From Bog-473 sp963782415 (GTDB taxonomy: Bacteria > Actinomycetota > Acidimicrobiia > Acidimicrobiales > RAAP-2), in contig CAWAJT010000007.1 of the NCBI GenBank assembly GCA_963782415.1, positions 124,001 through 188,000 of the forward strand: DNA of 64,000 nucleotides. The letters run 5' to 3'. This document shows positions 34,048-43,819 of this stretch, piece by piece. The notes under the pieces were generated by a model, which did not search any database, had not been told where the DNA came from, and saw only the letters and a program-made list of their open reading frames with translations. The first letter of the stretch is position 1. Each line of letters starts with the position of its first letter. A program made the translations under genes and the position numbers.

Positions 34048-35783
34048 TCACCCTGCCGTGGCAATCCCCACAATGGGTCGGTTCAGGTGAATGCCCCCCG
34101 TCGATCCACAAAACTGTGATCCCCTAAAGCTAAAGATTCCACCGTCGGCCGCGACCTCCCTGTATCCGTCCGTCACTGGGTCGATCGCCACACCCACAAC
34201 CGGCTTGTTGAGAGGCTGCCCACCCATGGATCCAGCGAAGGGTGCGTCCCCGTAAGTGAAGATACCGCCGTCAGAAGCCACGAACAGATACCCGAGCCCG
34301 TGCGTGGTGGAAGCCATTCCGACGATCGGCTTGTTGAGATGGATCGCACCCGTCGAGCCGAAGAACGGCGCCCCGAATCCGAAGATTCCACCGTCTGCGG
34401 CGACTTCCCAGTAGCCCCCGGTCGCTGGGTCGACAGCCATTCCCACGATCGGTTGGTTGAGCGCTTTGCCGCCCATCGAGCCCTGAAAGTGGGCGTCACC
34501 GAAAGCAAAGAGCCCTCCGTCCCGAGCGACCAGGTAATAGCCGCCCCCATCGGGCGTCACCGCCATTCCCACGATCGGTTGGTTCAGCGGCGCGCCGCCC
34601 ATCGATCCGCGGAATTGAGCGTCACCGTAGGTGAAGATCCCACCATCAGAGGCAACCAGGTAGTAGCCCCCCTCGTCTCGCGTCGTCGCCATTCCCACCA
34701 CCGGCCGGTTGAGCGGGAGCGCTCCGGCCGAGCCAAAGAAGGGGGCGATCCCAAAATTGAAGATCCCACCGTCGGAAGCGACCAGGTCGTAGCCGGTCGT
34801 GCAGTTCGACCCGGCTGACCTTGGGTATCCGCTCCAACTGGGGTAACGGTTGTTCATGCCATAGGGGCTAGAGGTCAGCGTCGAAACCACTGATGTCGCC
34901 AAGTTGAGCAGTGCAATTTCCAAGGGCTGACCGCCGGAAGCGAAGGCCAGCATCGTTCCATCCGGAGACCATGCTGGTTGTTGCGCGAAGACGCCGGGAC
35001 CGGTCACCTTGTCGGGCGTTCCACCTGTAGCACTGATCACAAAAAGGCTGTACGTCGGGGAGGTCTGAGACATCGACTCGTCGAATGCCAGTTGGGTTCC
35101 GCTGGGAGACCACGCCGGATTGTCTCCATTCGGCACGAGAAGCGATTGACCGGATCCGTCGGCGTTCATGACGTAGATCCCAACGAGATCGTTGTCGCCG
35201 ATGAAGTGGTTGTAGGCAATCTGGGACCCACTTGGAGACCAAGCAGGACTTTCGTCCCACGTATCGCTGACGAATCCCTGGTTCGTGAGGACGTGGTTCC
35301 CCGAGCCGTCGGCATTCATGACGGCAATGGACACTGCACCCGATCCGGAACCGCCAGCCGAGCTTCCGTCCGAATAGGCGATCTCGCTGCCATCGGGTGA
35401 CCAGGCGGGGAATTTCATCAAAGTAAGCAGGTCCGGGTGTCGACACTTGAGCGAGGCCCGTGCCATCGACGGCGATGCGGTAAATGTCAAGCCCTTCTAC
35501 AAACACCACCTTGGTGCCGTCACGGGAGATGTTCGGTTCATTGCCCCCGCTTGTACCGGGAATCAGATGCTGATTGGTGCCGTCCGGGTTCATCACGCGA
35601 AATTCCTCCGGGGCACACGTACGCGATCAGGGAGACGCCCGCCGCCAAATGTGGTTGCGGCGAGTGCGTCTGAAGTCCATCCGCCCGTGCTCCGACCGCG
35701 CACGAGAAGACGGGGACGGCGGACGTCACCGCGAGGGCTGCGGCGAGGGCGAACGGCCGAATAGGCATCCTCTGGTGGATCAT
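34048..35783 (-). pseudogene. Secreted TolB-like propeller with SDGGIF repeats, two frameshifts
   Basis: A signal peptide (RPFALAAALAVTSAVPVFSC) begins at about 35783. One frame over comes VMNPDGTNQHLIPGTSGG, and one more shift near 35425 (an extra C in CCCC) leads into FPAWSPDGSEIAYSDG. PD40/TolB-type blades (PAWSPSGSQIAY, PAWSPDGTMLAFASGG) fill the middle. The last 250 residues are about six repeats of roughly 42 residues of the form GYYLVASDGGIFTYGDAQF... followed by LNQPIVGMA. The same repeat is in the L,D-transpeptidase at 58779. Corrected length would be about 575 aa. Presumably a cell-surface protein; ligand unknown. Confidence 0.75.
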
Positions 35784-35911
35784 CGAGCCTGGACCGCCCT
35801 TCCTAGTTGTGGACCGAACGCCACCGGACGGAAAGGCACTTTACGATCAACGGCCGCTGTGGGCTATCGGGACCTGCTTCGCTGCCGGGTAGGAGCGCCT
35901 ATTGAAGACTC

Positions 35912-37054
35912 TTACGACCCCGATGTCTGTACACCGGCGAGACTCCAGGCAGCCCGGCTGCCACTCGATCTATACGGCAGCACAATGACCTCACTTGTCA
36001 CCGTGTCGGGTCCACCCACGTAGTCGGCGATACCGGCATGGAACGGAATGTTCACCTGCTCCCCCGGAGGGATCTCTTTGGCCAGGCACGCATTTCTGCC
36101 GGTAAATGAGCTCACAGGTGGAGTGGCGCCACGCTCGGTGATCGTCTGCGCTCGAACGGACAAGCAGTCATAGGGCACGGTGCCTCTGTTGAAGAGATGC
36201 AACTCGAAGTCAACGCCGCCGTAGCCGTCGAGGCTCACGTCACTGAGCGACAGACGCACGACCATCCCGTTCTTCGGCCCGTAGGCCCTTTGGGCGATGG
36301 AACGTCTTTGCGCAGCACCCGTTGCTCGAACTCCCACGCTCGTCGTGGTGGTCACCGCTGCGGGCTCCATCGACGGTGTCCTCAAGAGCTGGACGCTGCC
36401 TCGGGCCAGTGTCGCCACCTCGTGCCGGAACGCTGGAGAAAACCCAGTCGTTACGGACGCCGGTATCGGCGCGTCGTTGCTGCCCCACTTGTGCGCCACG
36501 ATGACGATTGAGCCGTCCTGTGTTATCGATGCCAATCCCGAAGAGCGTGGCGATCCGATCGCGCATTTCCCAGATCCACTCATCTGGGAGGCTGGCGCTC
36601 CGACCGGCGCATCGTTCGGATTTGGGCCAGAGATGTAGATGCACTGCTCAAGAGCACTCCAACGGCTGCGCGCCAGGGGAAAGGCGCCCGCCAGCGGTCG
36701 CAACGCCGCCTCGAGCAACCAGTCATGGCCTGGGTGTCGATAGAACGACTGTGCAGCGTGCGGCGACGACAACAGGTAGAAGGTCACCGATGGATCGAGA
36801 GCACCGACGGGTCGAGCCGTAGCGACGGACATCACGCCCGGAGGCAGACCTAAAGGCCCGTGCTGAGCTTGGAAGTACGACGAACGGGTTATCCGTGTCC
36901 ATCCGCTGGGTGCGCCGGGAATCGTCCTGCCCACAATCGGACTCAGGGCATCGTGGGTCGCGCCGTCGGCCCGCCCTCCACCAGAGGTGACGAGGACCGC
37001 CGTCAAGCACGCGGCCGTTAGGCACATCGCCGGTACTGCCCGCCTGAATCTCAC
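35912..37054 (-). CDS. Secreted protein of unknown function
   Basis: About 380 aa from GTG 37054 (an in-frame extension to 37150 looks non-coding). The signal peptide is AMCLTAACLTAVLVTSGGG. The mature part has no recognised domain: PIVGRTIPGAPSGWTRI, a middle with paired cysteines, and a C-terminal beta-sandwich-like part (LHLFNRGTVPYDCLSVRAQ, then IPPGEQVNIPFHAG) resembling DUF4352-like immunoglobulin folds. Same strand as the propeller gene. Confidence 0.6.
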   Translation of the reverse strand: MRFRRAVPAMCLTAACLTAVLVTSGGGRADGATHDALSPIVGRTIPGAPSGWTRITRSSYFQAQHGPLGLPPGVMSVATARPVGALDPSVTFYLLSSPHAAQSFYRHPGHDWLLEAALRPLAGAFPLARSRWSALEQCIYISGPNPNDAPVGAPASQMSGSGKCAIGSPRSSGLASITQDGSIVIVAHKWGSNDAPIPASVTTGFSPAFRHEVATLARGSVQLLRTPSMEPAAVTTTTSVGVRATGAAQRRSIAQRAYGPKNGMVVRLSLSDVSLDGYGGVDFELHLFNRGTVPYDCLSVRAQTITERGATPPVSSFTGRNACLAKEIPPGEQVNIPFHAGIADYVGGPDTVTSEVIVLPYRSSGSRAAWSLAGVQTSGS

Positions 37055-37214
37055 CCCGCGTGATCGTACTTCAAGAGCGGTTGCAGACTTCTGCGCCGCG
37101 GAGTCTGGGGCGAGACAGACCGCGTCACAGATCGCTGGACACTGCGGCACAACGGGTGGTCCGGAATGTCAACGGAACGCGGGGAAAGTCGCAATACCGA
37201 GTACCCAGTTGCCG

Positions 37215-37688
37215 TCAGACGGCTTCTTGCAATGCAGCGGCATCGACTCTCGCTGACGAGATGGAGACGCCTTTGTCCGGCCATCCGACGTCAAAGGTCA
37301 ACGGTCCAGGTGGCGGCAGCGGTGATAGCCAAAGCCGCATGGTCCACGTGGCCGCATTGCCACCGCCACTGAAATACGACAAGACGACTTGGGCCGGGTA
37401 CAGGTAGTAGCCACTCGGCATCACCATTCCAGTGCGGCCGTCAGAGAAGGTAGCGGCAATGTGTGCACCGCCGGGAGTTCCGGGAAATGCCCCCAGTGGA
37501 TCGAAGACCCCCGCTTCGAACCGAGCGTCGAGAGTGAATCGGACGCCCGAGGGGAATGATTCAAAATTCCGCAGCACTGCGGACATGATGGAGGCATCCC
37601 CAAGTTTCAGGTTCCAGGGCACCGGTCCGCCCGCTCCTCCGGGGGGCCAAGGTACTGGAGCAACGAAACCGGATGATGCTTCACTCAT
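37215..37688 (-). CDS. Hypothetical protein, about 157 aa
   Basis: From ATG 37688: no signal peptide, beta-rich, many Pro/Gly. It includes VRFTLDARFEAGVFDP, ATFSDGRTGMV and TMRLWLSPLPPPGPLTFDVGW. The composition is that of a small soluble beta-sandwich protein found as an orphan in actinobacteria. Function unknown. Confidence 0.6.
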   Translation of the reverse strand: MSEASSGFVAPVPWPPGGAGGPVPWNLKLGDASIMSAVLRNFESFPSGVRFTLDARFEAGVFDPLGAFPGTPGGAHIAATFSDGRTGMVMPSGYYLYPAQVVLSYFSGGGNAATWTMRLWLSPLPPPGPLTFDVGWPDKGVSISSARVDAAALQEAV

Positions 37689-38004
37689 CGACTCATTTTG
37701 CCCGAGTAAAGTGTGTCCCCGACCGCCGCTTCGGGGCGTCTCCATCGGGCATCGAGACATTTCCGATCGTGCGCCGGCGCAGTTTGATGCCGGCAGCCTC
37801 CAAGGCCGGCCATAGGCATAACCGGGACCCTTCCTGAAGCGTGTCCACGGTCACACTGGGCGCACCTTGACCGGGCTCGCGCTAGGCCTCCATGCCACGG
37901 GGATGCCACGAGCCGAGTGGATCCATACGACTGATGCTGTACGCAGACGGCGCCTGACCTGCGCAAATGAATCTGTCAGAACTCGGGCGAACGGGTTCTA
38001 GTAA

Positions 38005-38049
38005 CTGCAAAGCCCCGTACGGCAGTTCGATTCCGCCCGCCGCCTCCAG
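38005..38049 (+). repeat. attR-like copy of tRNA-Cys 3' end
   Basis: CTGCAAAGCCCCGTACGGC, A for G, then the T arm, acceptor strand and CCA plus G: 44 of 45 positions identical to 29703-29747. The 5' half of the tRNA is absent, so it is not a working tRNA gene but an attachment-site scar. Confidence 0.75.
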
Positions 38050-38148
38050 GAATTCCTCTGCCCACGCACTGCGTGATCGCACCGCGCGGACGGGTGCACA
38101 CAGACCGCCGGCCTCAACCCAAGGGCGTCAATTGCCGACAAAACGAAG

Positions 38149-38180
38149 CGGCCCCGGCCTGATGTAGCGGGCCGGGGCCG
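38149..38180. terminator. Strong GC hairpin, probable bidirectional terminator
   Basis: CGGCCCCGGCC (38149-38159) and its exact reverse complement (38170-38180) with a 10-nt loop. There is no U-tract on either side, so termination would be atypical for the intrinsic type. It lies between the att copy and the dehydratase gene. Confidence 0.55.
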
Positions 38181-38392
38181 TCTCGCTTGCAGGCACACGA
38201 CAAGGCGAGCTCTGGCGGGGAGCCTCAGCCTTCAGGGAGCTTGGCGGATGGACCCTGGTGTGCCGGGCAACAGTTTGGCCGATGGGAGGTGTACACCGCC
38301 AGTGGAAAGTGTCCGGCTCGCTACGAGGCGCCCGATCCGACACTCGCCACGCGATCGGGTCGCCGGCCTCGCTATCTGGTTCAATCGGCGCC

Positions 38393-39253
38393 GTGCCCAC
38401 CGACGGCCTGCCTGCCCGAGACCGGGTCGGACCATTCGACCTCCACCTGAACCAGGACCTCGTCTGGCAGTTCGTCGCCGCGACCGGCGACCCCAGCTCA
38501 CTCCTCCGCAAGGGCCGGGTGGTCCCCCCGAGCTTGCTGGCGACCCTGGCCTATCGCCCCCAGTTCGCCGCCTTGATGGAACTGGTGCCCGAGCGCGTCC
38601 TCTCGGCGGCGCGCAGCGGCGTTCATGGCCAGCACGAGCTGCACCTTCATCGTCGGATCGCGTCGGACGACAGACTGCACACCTTCATTGAGACCGACAG
38701 TGTGCGGCCGGTGGGAGAGAACCTCTGTGTCACCTTGCACCATCTGATTCTCAGTGAGGAGGAGTTGCTGGTGGCGGAGCAGTGGTGGACCACTGTCCTC
38801 CTCGGGACCACCGCCGAACCGAACGGACCGCATCCCCCAGACCACCGATTCGTGCGGGCACCTGATTCCGTGCTCGTGGCAGAAGAGGTGGTGCCTGTGC
38901 GTGACGACATGGTGCGGCACTATGCCGACGTGTCCGGTGACCACAGCGAGCATCACTTCACGGTCGAGGCGGCTCGGCGCAGCGGCTTTGATGCGCCCAT
39001 CCTGCACGGCTTGTGCACCATGGCGCTTTGCGCCGGAGTTGCGTGCAGGACGGTTGCCGGTGGCGACCCCGGGGGAGTGCGTCGGGTTGCCGTCCGCTTC
39101 GCGGCCCCCGCGTTCATTGGGCAGGACCTCAAGGTGGAGATCTTCGAGCGGCGTGAGGGCGGCTTCGCCATGGAAGCCCACTGTCGAGGTCGTCCCGTGA
39201 TCACGAATGGTCTCGTGGAGCTCTGGGACCGAGGACCGAGCGAGAGGAGCTGA
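38393..39253 (+). CDS. MaoC-like/FAS1-type dehydratase (double hot-dog)
   Basis: About 286 aa from GTG 38393 (PTDGLPARDRVGPFDLHL). The N-terminal hot-dog domain lacks the active-site motif. The C-terminal one has the hydratase 2 signature HYADVSGDHSEHHFTVEAAR followed by GFDAPILHGLCTMAL, with the catalytic Asp and His. It likely hydrates or dehydrates an enoyl/3-hydroxyacyl thioester. The region upstream in the same frame is not protein-like. Confidence 0.8.
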   Translation: MPTDGLPARDRVGPFDLHLNQDLVWQFVAATGDPSSLLRKGRVVPPSLLATLAYRPQFAALMELVPERVLSAARSGVHGQHELHLHRRIASDDRLHTFIETDSVRPVGENLCVTLHHLILSEEELLVAEQWWTTVLLGTTAEPNGPHPPDHRFVRAPDSVLVAEEVVPVRDDMVRHYADVSGDHSEHHFTVEAARRSGFDAPILHGLCTMALCAGVACRTVAGGDPGGVRRVAVRFAAPAFIGQDLKVEIFERREGGFAMEAHCRGRPVITNGLVELWDRGPSERS

Positions 39254-39740
39254 CCGGAGTACGGACCAGGGCCGGGCGCGCCGCGAGGGGCGGCGACCCA
39301 GGTGTACACATACCTCGAGCCTCCGCCCCCCACGTAGATGCTGACGGGGCCATCTCGGGCTCGCATAGAGCCGACCGGACCCGTAGAAGACAACTTTTGG
39401 ACAACGAAACCCAATTCAGTGGCGTGGGTCGTGTGGTGAAGTCCCTGGTCAGCGCACGGCCCGGCCTGGGCGACCGGATCCCTCGACGGCCGGTACCCGG
39501 GATCACCATGGCAGCTGGGCGCTACCCCCAGAGGTTGCGTGCGCACGAGGTGTGGCCCCTCGTCATGTGCTCTGGCCGGAGTGGCCGCGGGCGACGTTCG
39601 ACACGGAGGGAAGTTGTTGTGGCCTGGTTGTCGGTGCACGGTACGAACGGCCCTATGGCGCACCGGACGCTGTCGGCAGAATCCCTGTAGCGGCGGTCCG
39701 GCACACCACGGTGGTGGGCTCTGATCCTGCCCTTGAGGAC
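39254..39740. other. Intergenic, no gene seen
   Basis: Nearly 490 nt between the dehydratase and the small helical protein. The open frames here are overlapping and without recognisable features. I see no RNA gene. Confidence 0.4.
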
Positions 39741-40109
39741 ATGGACATGGATCAAGAACAAGACATTCAGCAGTGGCTCTTCAGGGCGGCGGGTGATCTG
39801 CGGCGGGTGACCAATGCAGAAACGCGGTCCTCGGCCGCCATGAGCATGAATCGAATAACGATGTTGGCGGCAGCCGACGAACTCGAGGCGGCCACCCGCG
39901 AGGCCATGGCGTGGATGGGCGGGAACCCTTGCCCGGATACCGAAATTGGCCGACGCGTCGGCCTCATGCTCAGTACATGTGCCGAAGTGGCCCTGACGGC
40001 CGAGCGGGCCCTGACGAACCCATGCACGGATATTGAGGGTGTGTTCGGTCGTCTCGGCGATCTCCTTGCCATCATCGACTTCCACTCGGAGACACTCAAG
40101 GCCTGGTAG
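39741..40109 (+). CDS. Small helical protein of unknown function
   Basis: 122 aa from ATG 39741. Mostly helical, acidic and Ala-rich (TMLAAADELEAATREAMAW, GRRVGLMLSTCAEVALTAE); no signal and no known motif. It stands alone between the dehydratase and the GH92 gene. Confidence 0.5.
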   Translation: MDMDQEQDIQQWLFRAAGDLRRVTNAETRSSAAMSMNRITMLAAADELEAATREAMAWMGGNPCPDTEIGRRVGLMLSTCAEVALTAERALTNPCTDIEGVFGRLGDLLAIIDFHSETLKAW

Positions 40110-40173
40110 CCGTTGCTGGCGAGTGCGATGCCCCCTGGAGATCTTGGCGAACCCGGGAGTCCCGTTGACGTCG

Positions 40174-42966
40174 TCAGTGGCTCGTCACGACATCCACCAC
40201 GACCGGTGGAAGTGCGACGCCGTTCGCGGTGCGCAGCATGATCCGGATGGTGGAGGAACCGCTTGCCGATGCCGGCGCCGCGACGTTCAGCAGCGTCGTC
40301 GCGGGCAACGTCGAGGCGCCGCACTGCGACAAATGGCGCGCCGGGTCACGGGGGCGGCCCACCGTGAGCGAGCCTGATGACGGCGAAACCATCAGGCCTC
40401 CGGGACCTGGAGCCGCCCGCCAACGGACCGTGGTCGACCGACCGTTGGCCGTCGCGACACCGAGCCGGATCGTCGTCGTCTGCCCCGCTGTCACCGTGGC
40501 TGTGCCACTTGGCATTGAATAACCAAGCGCGGGAAGTTGCGCCGCAGCGAACGAAGGCGGGGCTGCTTCAGGCGACGAGGCCCAATTCGGGTCGGGTGTC
40601 CCCGAGAGCGTGAAGTGCAGGCTGCCCCCACTTGTGAGGGCGGAGCCGGGAAGGTAGGCGAGACCCCAATTGCCAGTGGAAGGGCGTGGTGTGGTCGAGC
40701 GCCCGCAGCGGGCAGGTCCAGGGATCGGTCTGGTCACACCGTTGACCGTCAATGCGTGGACATACGGGCGCGAGGCGGCCGCCCCTGGAGCCACTTCGAC
40801 GAGCCGCCGTCCGTCGGGGAGCGTGATGCGGACAGAGGGGAAGAGGGGGCTGGCGAGCGCGAGGTTCGCTGAGCCCGGTGTCACGGGAAAGAGTCCGAGA
40901 GTGGCCCAGACGTACCACGACGAGAGAGCCCCCAGGTCGTCGTTGCCCGGCTCATCGACGGGCGCATCCGCATATTCGCTGTCTGCGATCGCCCGCACGA
41001 AGCGTTGGGTCTGATCGGGTGAGCCGAAGAAGTCGAATTCCCATGGAGCCCATTCGTCAGGCTCGTTGCCCGACCACTCTTGAGGAGCACTGCGTGTTGC
41101 GTTGAGTGATCGCATGAAGGCCTGCAGCTTGCCGGTGGCGACGGCACCGCCGCCCATGAGCGTGGCCAGCCCGGCCAGATCCTGCGGTACGGACCATGTG
41201 TACTGGACAGCGTTGCCCTCCTCGAAGCCCGTCTGTCCGCCTGGCTCGAGCTGCGACGCCTCGAAGGCAGAGCCAGCAGGGAAGGTGCCGTCGGCACCAC
41301 GTGCCTGGACGTAGCCCGTCGCAGGATTGAAGAGGTATTCCCAGTTGGCGGCGCGGCGGTCCATGGTGGAGGCGAGCGACCGGTCGTGTTCCGCCGAGGC
41401 GATTTGGGCGATGGCGAAATCATCGATGGCGTACTCCAGCGTGGCGGACCCGCCGATGGAATAGTCGATGGACGTGAGGTCGGGGGAGTTTGCGTTGACG
41501 TAATGCTGCGAGACGTACTGCGAGAGGTATTGCCGTTCGATTTCGAGGCCATGGTGGTCCTCGGTTTCCGTAGCCCCCTTGACCATGTAGCGAAGTGCGC
41601 TCCTCACGTTGAAGTTACGGACGCCCATGGCGTAGGCATCGGCGATGATGGGATCGGCGGAGTCGCCATTCATTTGGGACTCGTCCCCCCCGACGATGGC
41701 CCACTTCGGGAGCCAACCGGCTTGCTGGGCGTCATTGACGAGGGACTGGACCATGTTTCCCACGTCGTGAGGATCGACCAGGGACTCGAGCTGGACCTCA
41801 CTGCGGTAGATGTCCCATTCCGAGAAGTTGGCGTACTCCTCGCGTCCCTTCGCCGTGTGGACCTTTCCATCGCTGCCCGCGTACTGGCCGTTGACGTCCG
41901 ACACCACATTGGGGAACAGGAGTGAGTGGTAGAGCGCGGTGTAGAACATGTGCTCCTGAGCCGAGGTGCCGCCCTTGACCGAGACACGCCCGAGGAGGGC
42001 ATTCCATCGAGCGGCCGCGATTGCCGCGACCTTTGGTAGCGACCAGCCTGGATCCTCCGTCTCGAGGTTCCGCATTGCGTCCTGGGTGCTGACGAACGAG
42101 ATCGCGACCTTCATGAGCACTCGACGCTCCGTGGTGGTGTTGAACGTCGCGAATGCGCCACAGGTGGTTGCGGTGCACGCCGACGACCCCGCGGTGATAC
42201 CCGAAGCGTCCCAGGTCCCCCCCGACGAGAAGGGTCGATTGAAGCGGGCCGCAAAGGAAAGCCTGTAGTCGGTGCCCGTCCCGCAGAACTGCCCGCTCGA
42301 CACCTGTCCCTCGACTTCGTCGTCTCCGATCAGTCGCACGTTGGATGCAGAGACGGGGTTGCTGCTGTCGGCGACTTTGAAGAGGACGTTCGACTCCGTG
42401 CTGGGCGGGAAGACGAAGCTGGAGATCCCGGTACGGGTCGTGACGGCGAGCGAGACCGAAATGGGGGCCGGACCTCCGAGCTGCACCTGGTAGCGGCCGG
42501 GCGTGGCCTGCTCGTGTTCATGCGAAAAGGGCGCGACCGTCGACGTCGGTGAGCTCAGCACACCCACCGTTGGCAAAATGGGGACGTCCTGATACGAGGG
42601 GCACCCCGTCCCACTCAGATGGGTGAGACTGAATCCGCTGATGGCGGAGTCCTCGTAGGCGTAGCCGCCGCCGGATTGTGCCGCATTGGGCCGGGTGTCG
42701 GGACTCCATTGGAGCATGCCGAAGGGCAGATCTGCCCCGGGAAACTCGCCCACGGTGCCCGGGTTGATCGGGCCGGTTGCCGTGCCGTCGAGTGGGTGGA
42801 CCAGTGCCGCCGGATCCGCGCTGGCAGTGGTGGGTGGCGGCAGCCCCGAGGCGGGATCGCGCAGGCCGCCCGCCGTTCCACCGGCGAGCGCGGTGAGGAG
42901 GGCGAGCGCCGTGATGCCGAAGGCAGGGCTCCTCCAGGGCCTCCTGGAACGGAGGTGGCCGGTCAT
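40174..42966 (-). CDS. Secreted GH92 alpha-mannosidase
   Basis: 930 aa with a signal peptide (PAFGITALALLTALAGGTAGG). Glycoside hydrolase family 92 marks run through it: HLSGTGCPSYQDVPILPTVG in the beta-sandwich domain, YANFSEWDIYRSEVQLESLV and QMNGDSADPIIADAYAMGV in the catalytic barrel, PGNDDLGALSSWYVWATLGL holding family acidic residues, and ASPLFPSVRITLPDGRRL. GH92 enzymes are calcium-dependent exo-mannosidases. About 150 residues beyond the family domain form a NEW3-like beta-domain. Suggests use of mannan or mannosylated glycoprotein; the substrate is not determined. Confidence 0.9.
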   Translation of the reverse strand: MTGHLRSRRPWRSPAFGITALALLTALAGGTAGGLRDPASGLPPPTTASADPAALVHPLDGTATGPINPGTVGEFPGADLPFGMLQWSPDTRPNAAQSGGGYAYEDSAISGFSLTHLSGTGCPSYQDVPILPTVGVLSSPTSTVAPFSHEHEQATPGRYQVQLGGPAPISVSLAVTTRTGISSFVFPPSTESNVLFKVADSSNPVSASNVRLIGDDEVEGQVSSGQFCGTGTDYRLSFAARFNRPFSSGGTWDASGITAGSSACTATTCGAFATFNTTTERRVLMKVAISFVSTQDAMRNLETEDPGWSLPKVAAIAAARWNALLGRVSVKGGTSAQEHMFYTALYHSLLFPNVVSDVNGQYAGSDGKVHTAKGREEYANFSEWDIYRSEVQLESLVDPHDVGNMVQSLVNDAQQAGWLPKWAIVGGDESQMNGDSADPIIADAYAMGVRNFNVRSALRYMVKGATETEDHHGLEIERQYLSQYVSQHYVNANSPDLTSIDYSIGGSATLEYAIDDFAIAQIASAEHDRSLASTMDRRAANWEYLFNPATGYVQARGADGTFPAGSAFEASQLEPGGQTGFEEGNAVQYTWSVPQDLAGLATLMGGGAVATGKLQAFMRSLNATRSAPQEWSGNEPDEWAPWEFDFFGSPDQTQRFVRAIADSEYADAPVDEPGNDDLGALSSWYVWATLGLFPVTPGSANLALASPLFPSVRITLPDGRRLVEVAPGAAASRPYVHALTVNGVTRPIPGPARCGRSTTPRPSTGNWGLAYLPGSALTSGGSLHFTLSGTPDPNWASSPEAAPPSFAAAQLPALGYSMPSGTATVTAGQTTTIRLGVATANGRSTTVRWRAAPGPGGLMVSPSSGSLTVGRPRDPARHLSQCGASTLPATTLLNVAAPASASGSSTIRIMLRTANGVALPPVVVDVVTSH

Positions 42967-43081
42967 GCGACGACCGTAGCAACGGGGACTGTCGACGGTG
43001 CGGCCGCGCGCGTGGTGACCGATCCCACCGGCGGCCAGCGCCTCTGGCGGAGTATCCGCGTGCGTGTCACATCCTGCTGGC

Positions 43082-43813
43082 ATGCTCGCCTGCGTGGGTG
43101 CATGGCCGACAGGAGAGGTTCTCGGTCTTGACTTCGAGACCACCGGTGTCGACCGCTTCAACGACGTGCCGGTGTCGTACGCGCTCGTCTCGGTCATTGA
43201 AGGCGTGGTCGTGAGGAGCTGGTCGGGCCTCATTGATCCCGCTCGACCTATCCCTCGGGAGGCCACGGCTGTCCATGGCATCTCGACGGAGCGGGCCCGC
43301 GATGAGGGCATGCCGCTCCGCGACGCGATGGCACTGGTAGCCGACGCCGTGTTGATGGCATCGCGCAGGGGTGTTCCTCTGGCTGGGATGAAGCTCGACT
43401 ACGACCTCACGATCCTCGAGACGCAGGCTCGCGACCTCTGCGGTTGGGGTCCAGTCGAGCGCGGCTGGTGCGGCCCGGTGCTCGATGCCGGCGTGATCGA
43501 CCGTCACTTCGATCCCGAGCGAAAGGGTAGGCGAACGCTGTCGGACCTGTGCGCGCACTACGGCATCGAGATCAGGAACGCCCATGATGCTGCCGCGGAC
43601 GCCATCGCTTCCATCGAAGTTCTGTTCGCCCTCGCCTGCCGCCACGATCTGCTTTGGGGCTGCGATCTCTTCGACCTCCACCAGCATCAGATCGACTGGC
43701 ATCGAGACTGGACGGAGCGATACAACCAATGGCGCGCGGCAGAGGGAATGATCCCGACGGATCCGCGCGACTACGTCTGGCCGGTCGCCCCGGCGCAGCT
43801 GCCCGCGGCGTGA
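43082..43813 (+). CDS. DEDDh 3'-5' exonuclease (PolC/epsilon-like)
   Basis: About 243 aa. Exo I GLDFETTG (Asp, Glu), Exo II around MKLDYDLTILE (Asp), and Exo III HDAAADAIASIEVL (His, Asp) make the DEDDh set. Resembles stand-alone epsilon-subunit-like exonucleases of actinobacteria. ATG 43082 was chosen; GTG 43064 is possible. Likely role: trimming in DNA repair or replication. Confidence 0.88.
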   Translation: MLACVGAWPTGEVLGLDFETTGVDRFNDVPVSYALVSVIEGVVVRSWSGLIDPARPIPREATAVHGISTERARDEGMPLRDAMALVADAVLMASRRGVPLAGMKLDYDLTILETQARDLCGWGPVERGWCGPVLDAGVIDRHFDPERKGRRTLSDLCAHYGIEIRNAHDAAADAIASIEVLFALACRHDLLWGCDLFDLHQHQIDWHRDWTERYNQWRAAEGMIPTDPRDYVWPVAPAQLPAA

Positions 43814-43819
43814 AGGCCG

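Larger units (their letters stand above)
37689..38392. other. Intergenic with att copy and hairpin
   Basis: About 700 nt with no credible gene. It contains the tRNA-Cys-derived repeat at 38005-38049 and a strong hairpin at 38149-38180, and otherwise looks like the right border of the inserted segment. Confidence 0.5.

Noticed and set aside
38005..38049. Second tRNA-Cys gene
   Set aside because: Only the anticodon-loop-to-CCA part is present; upstream bases cannot form the D arm or acceptor strand.
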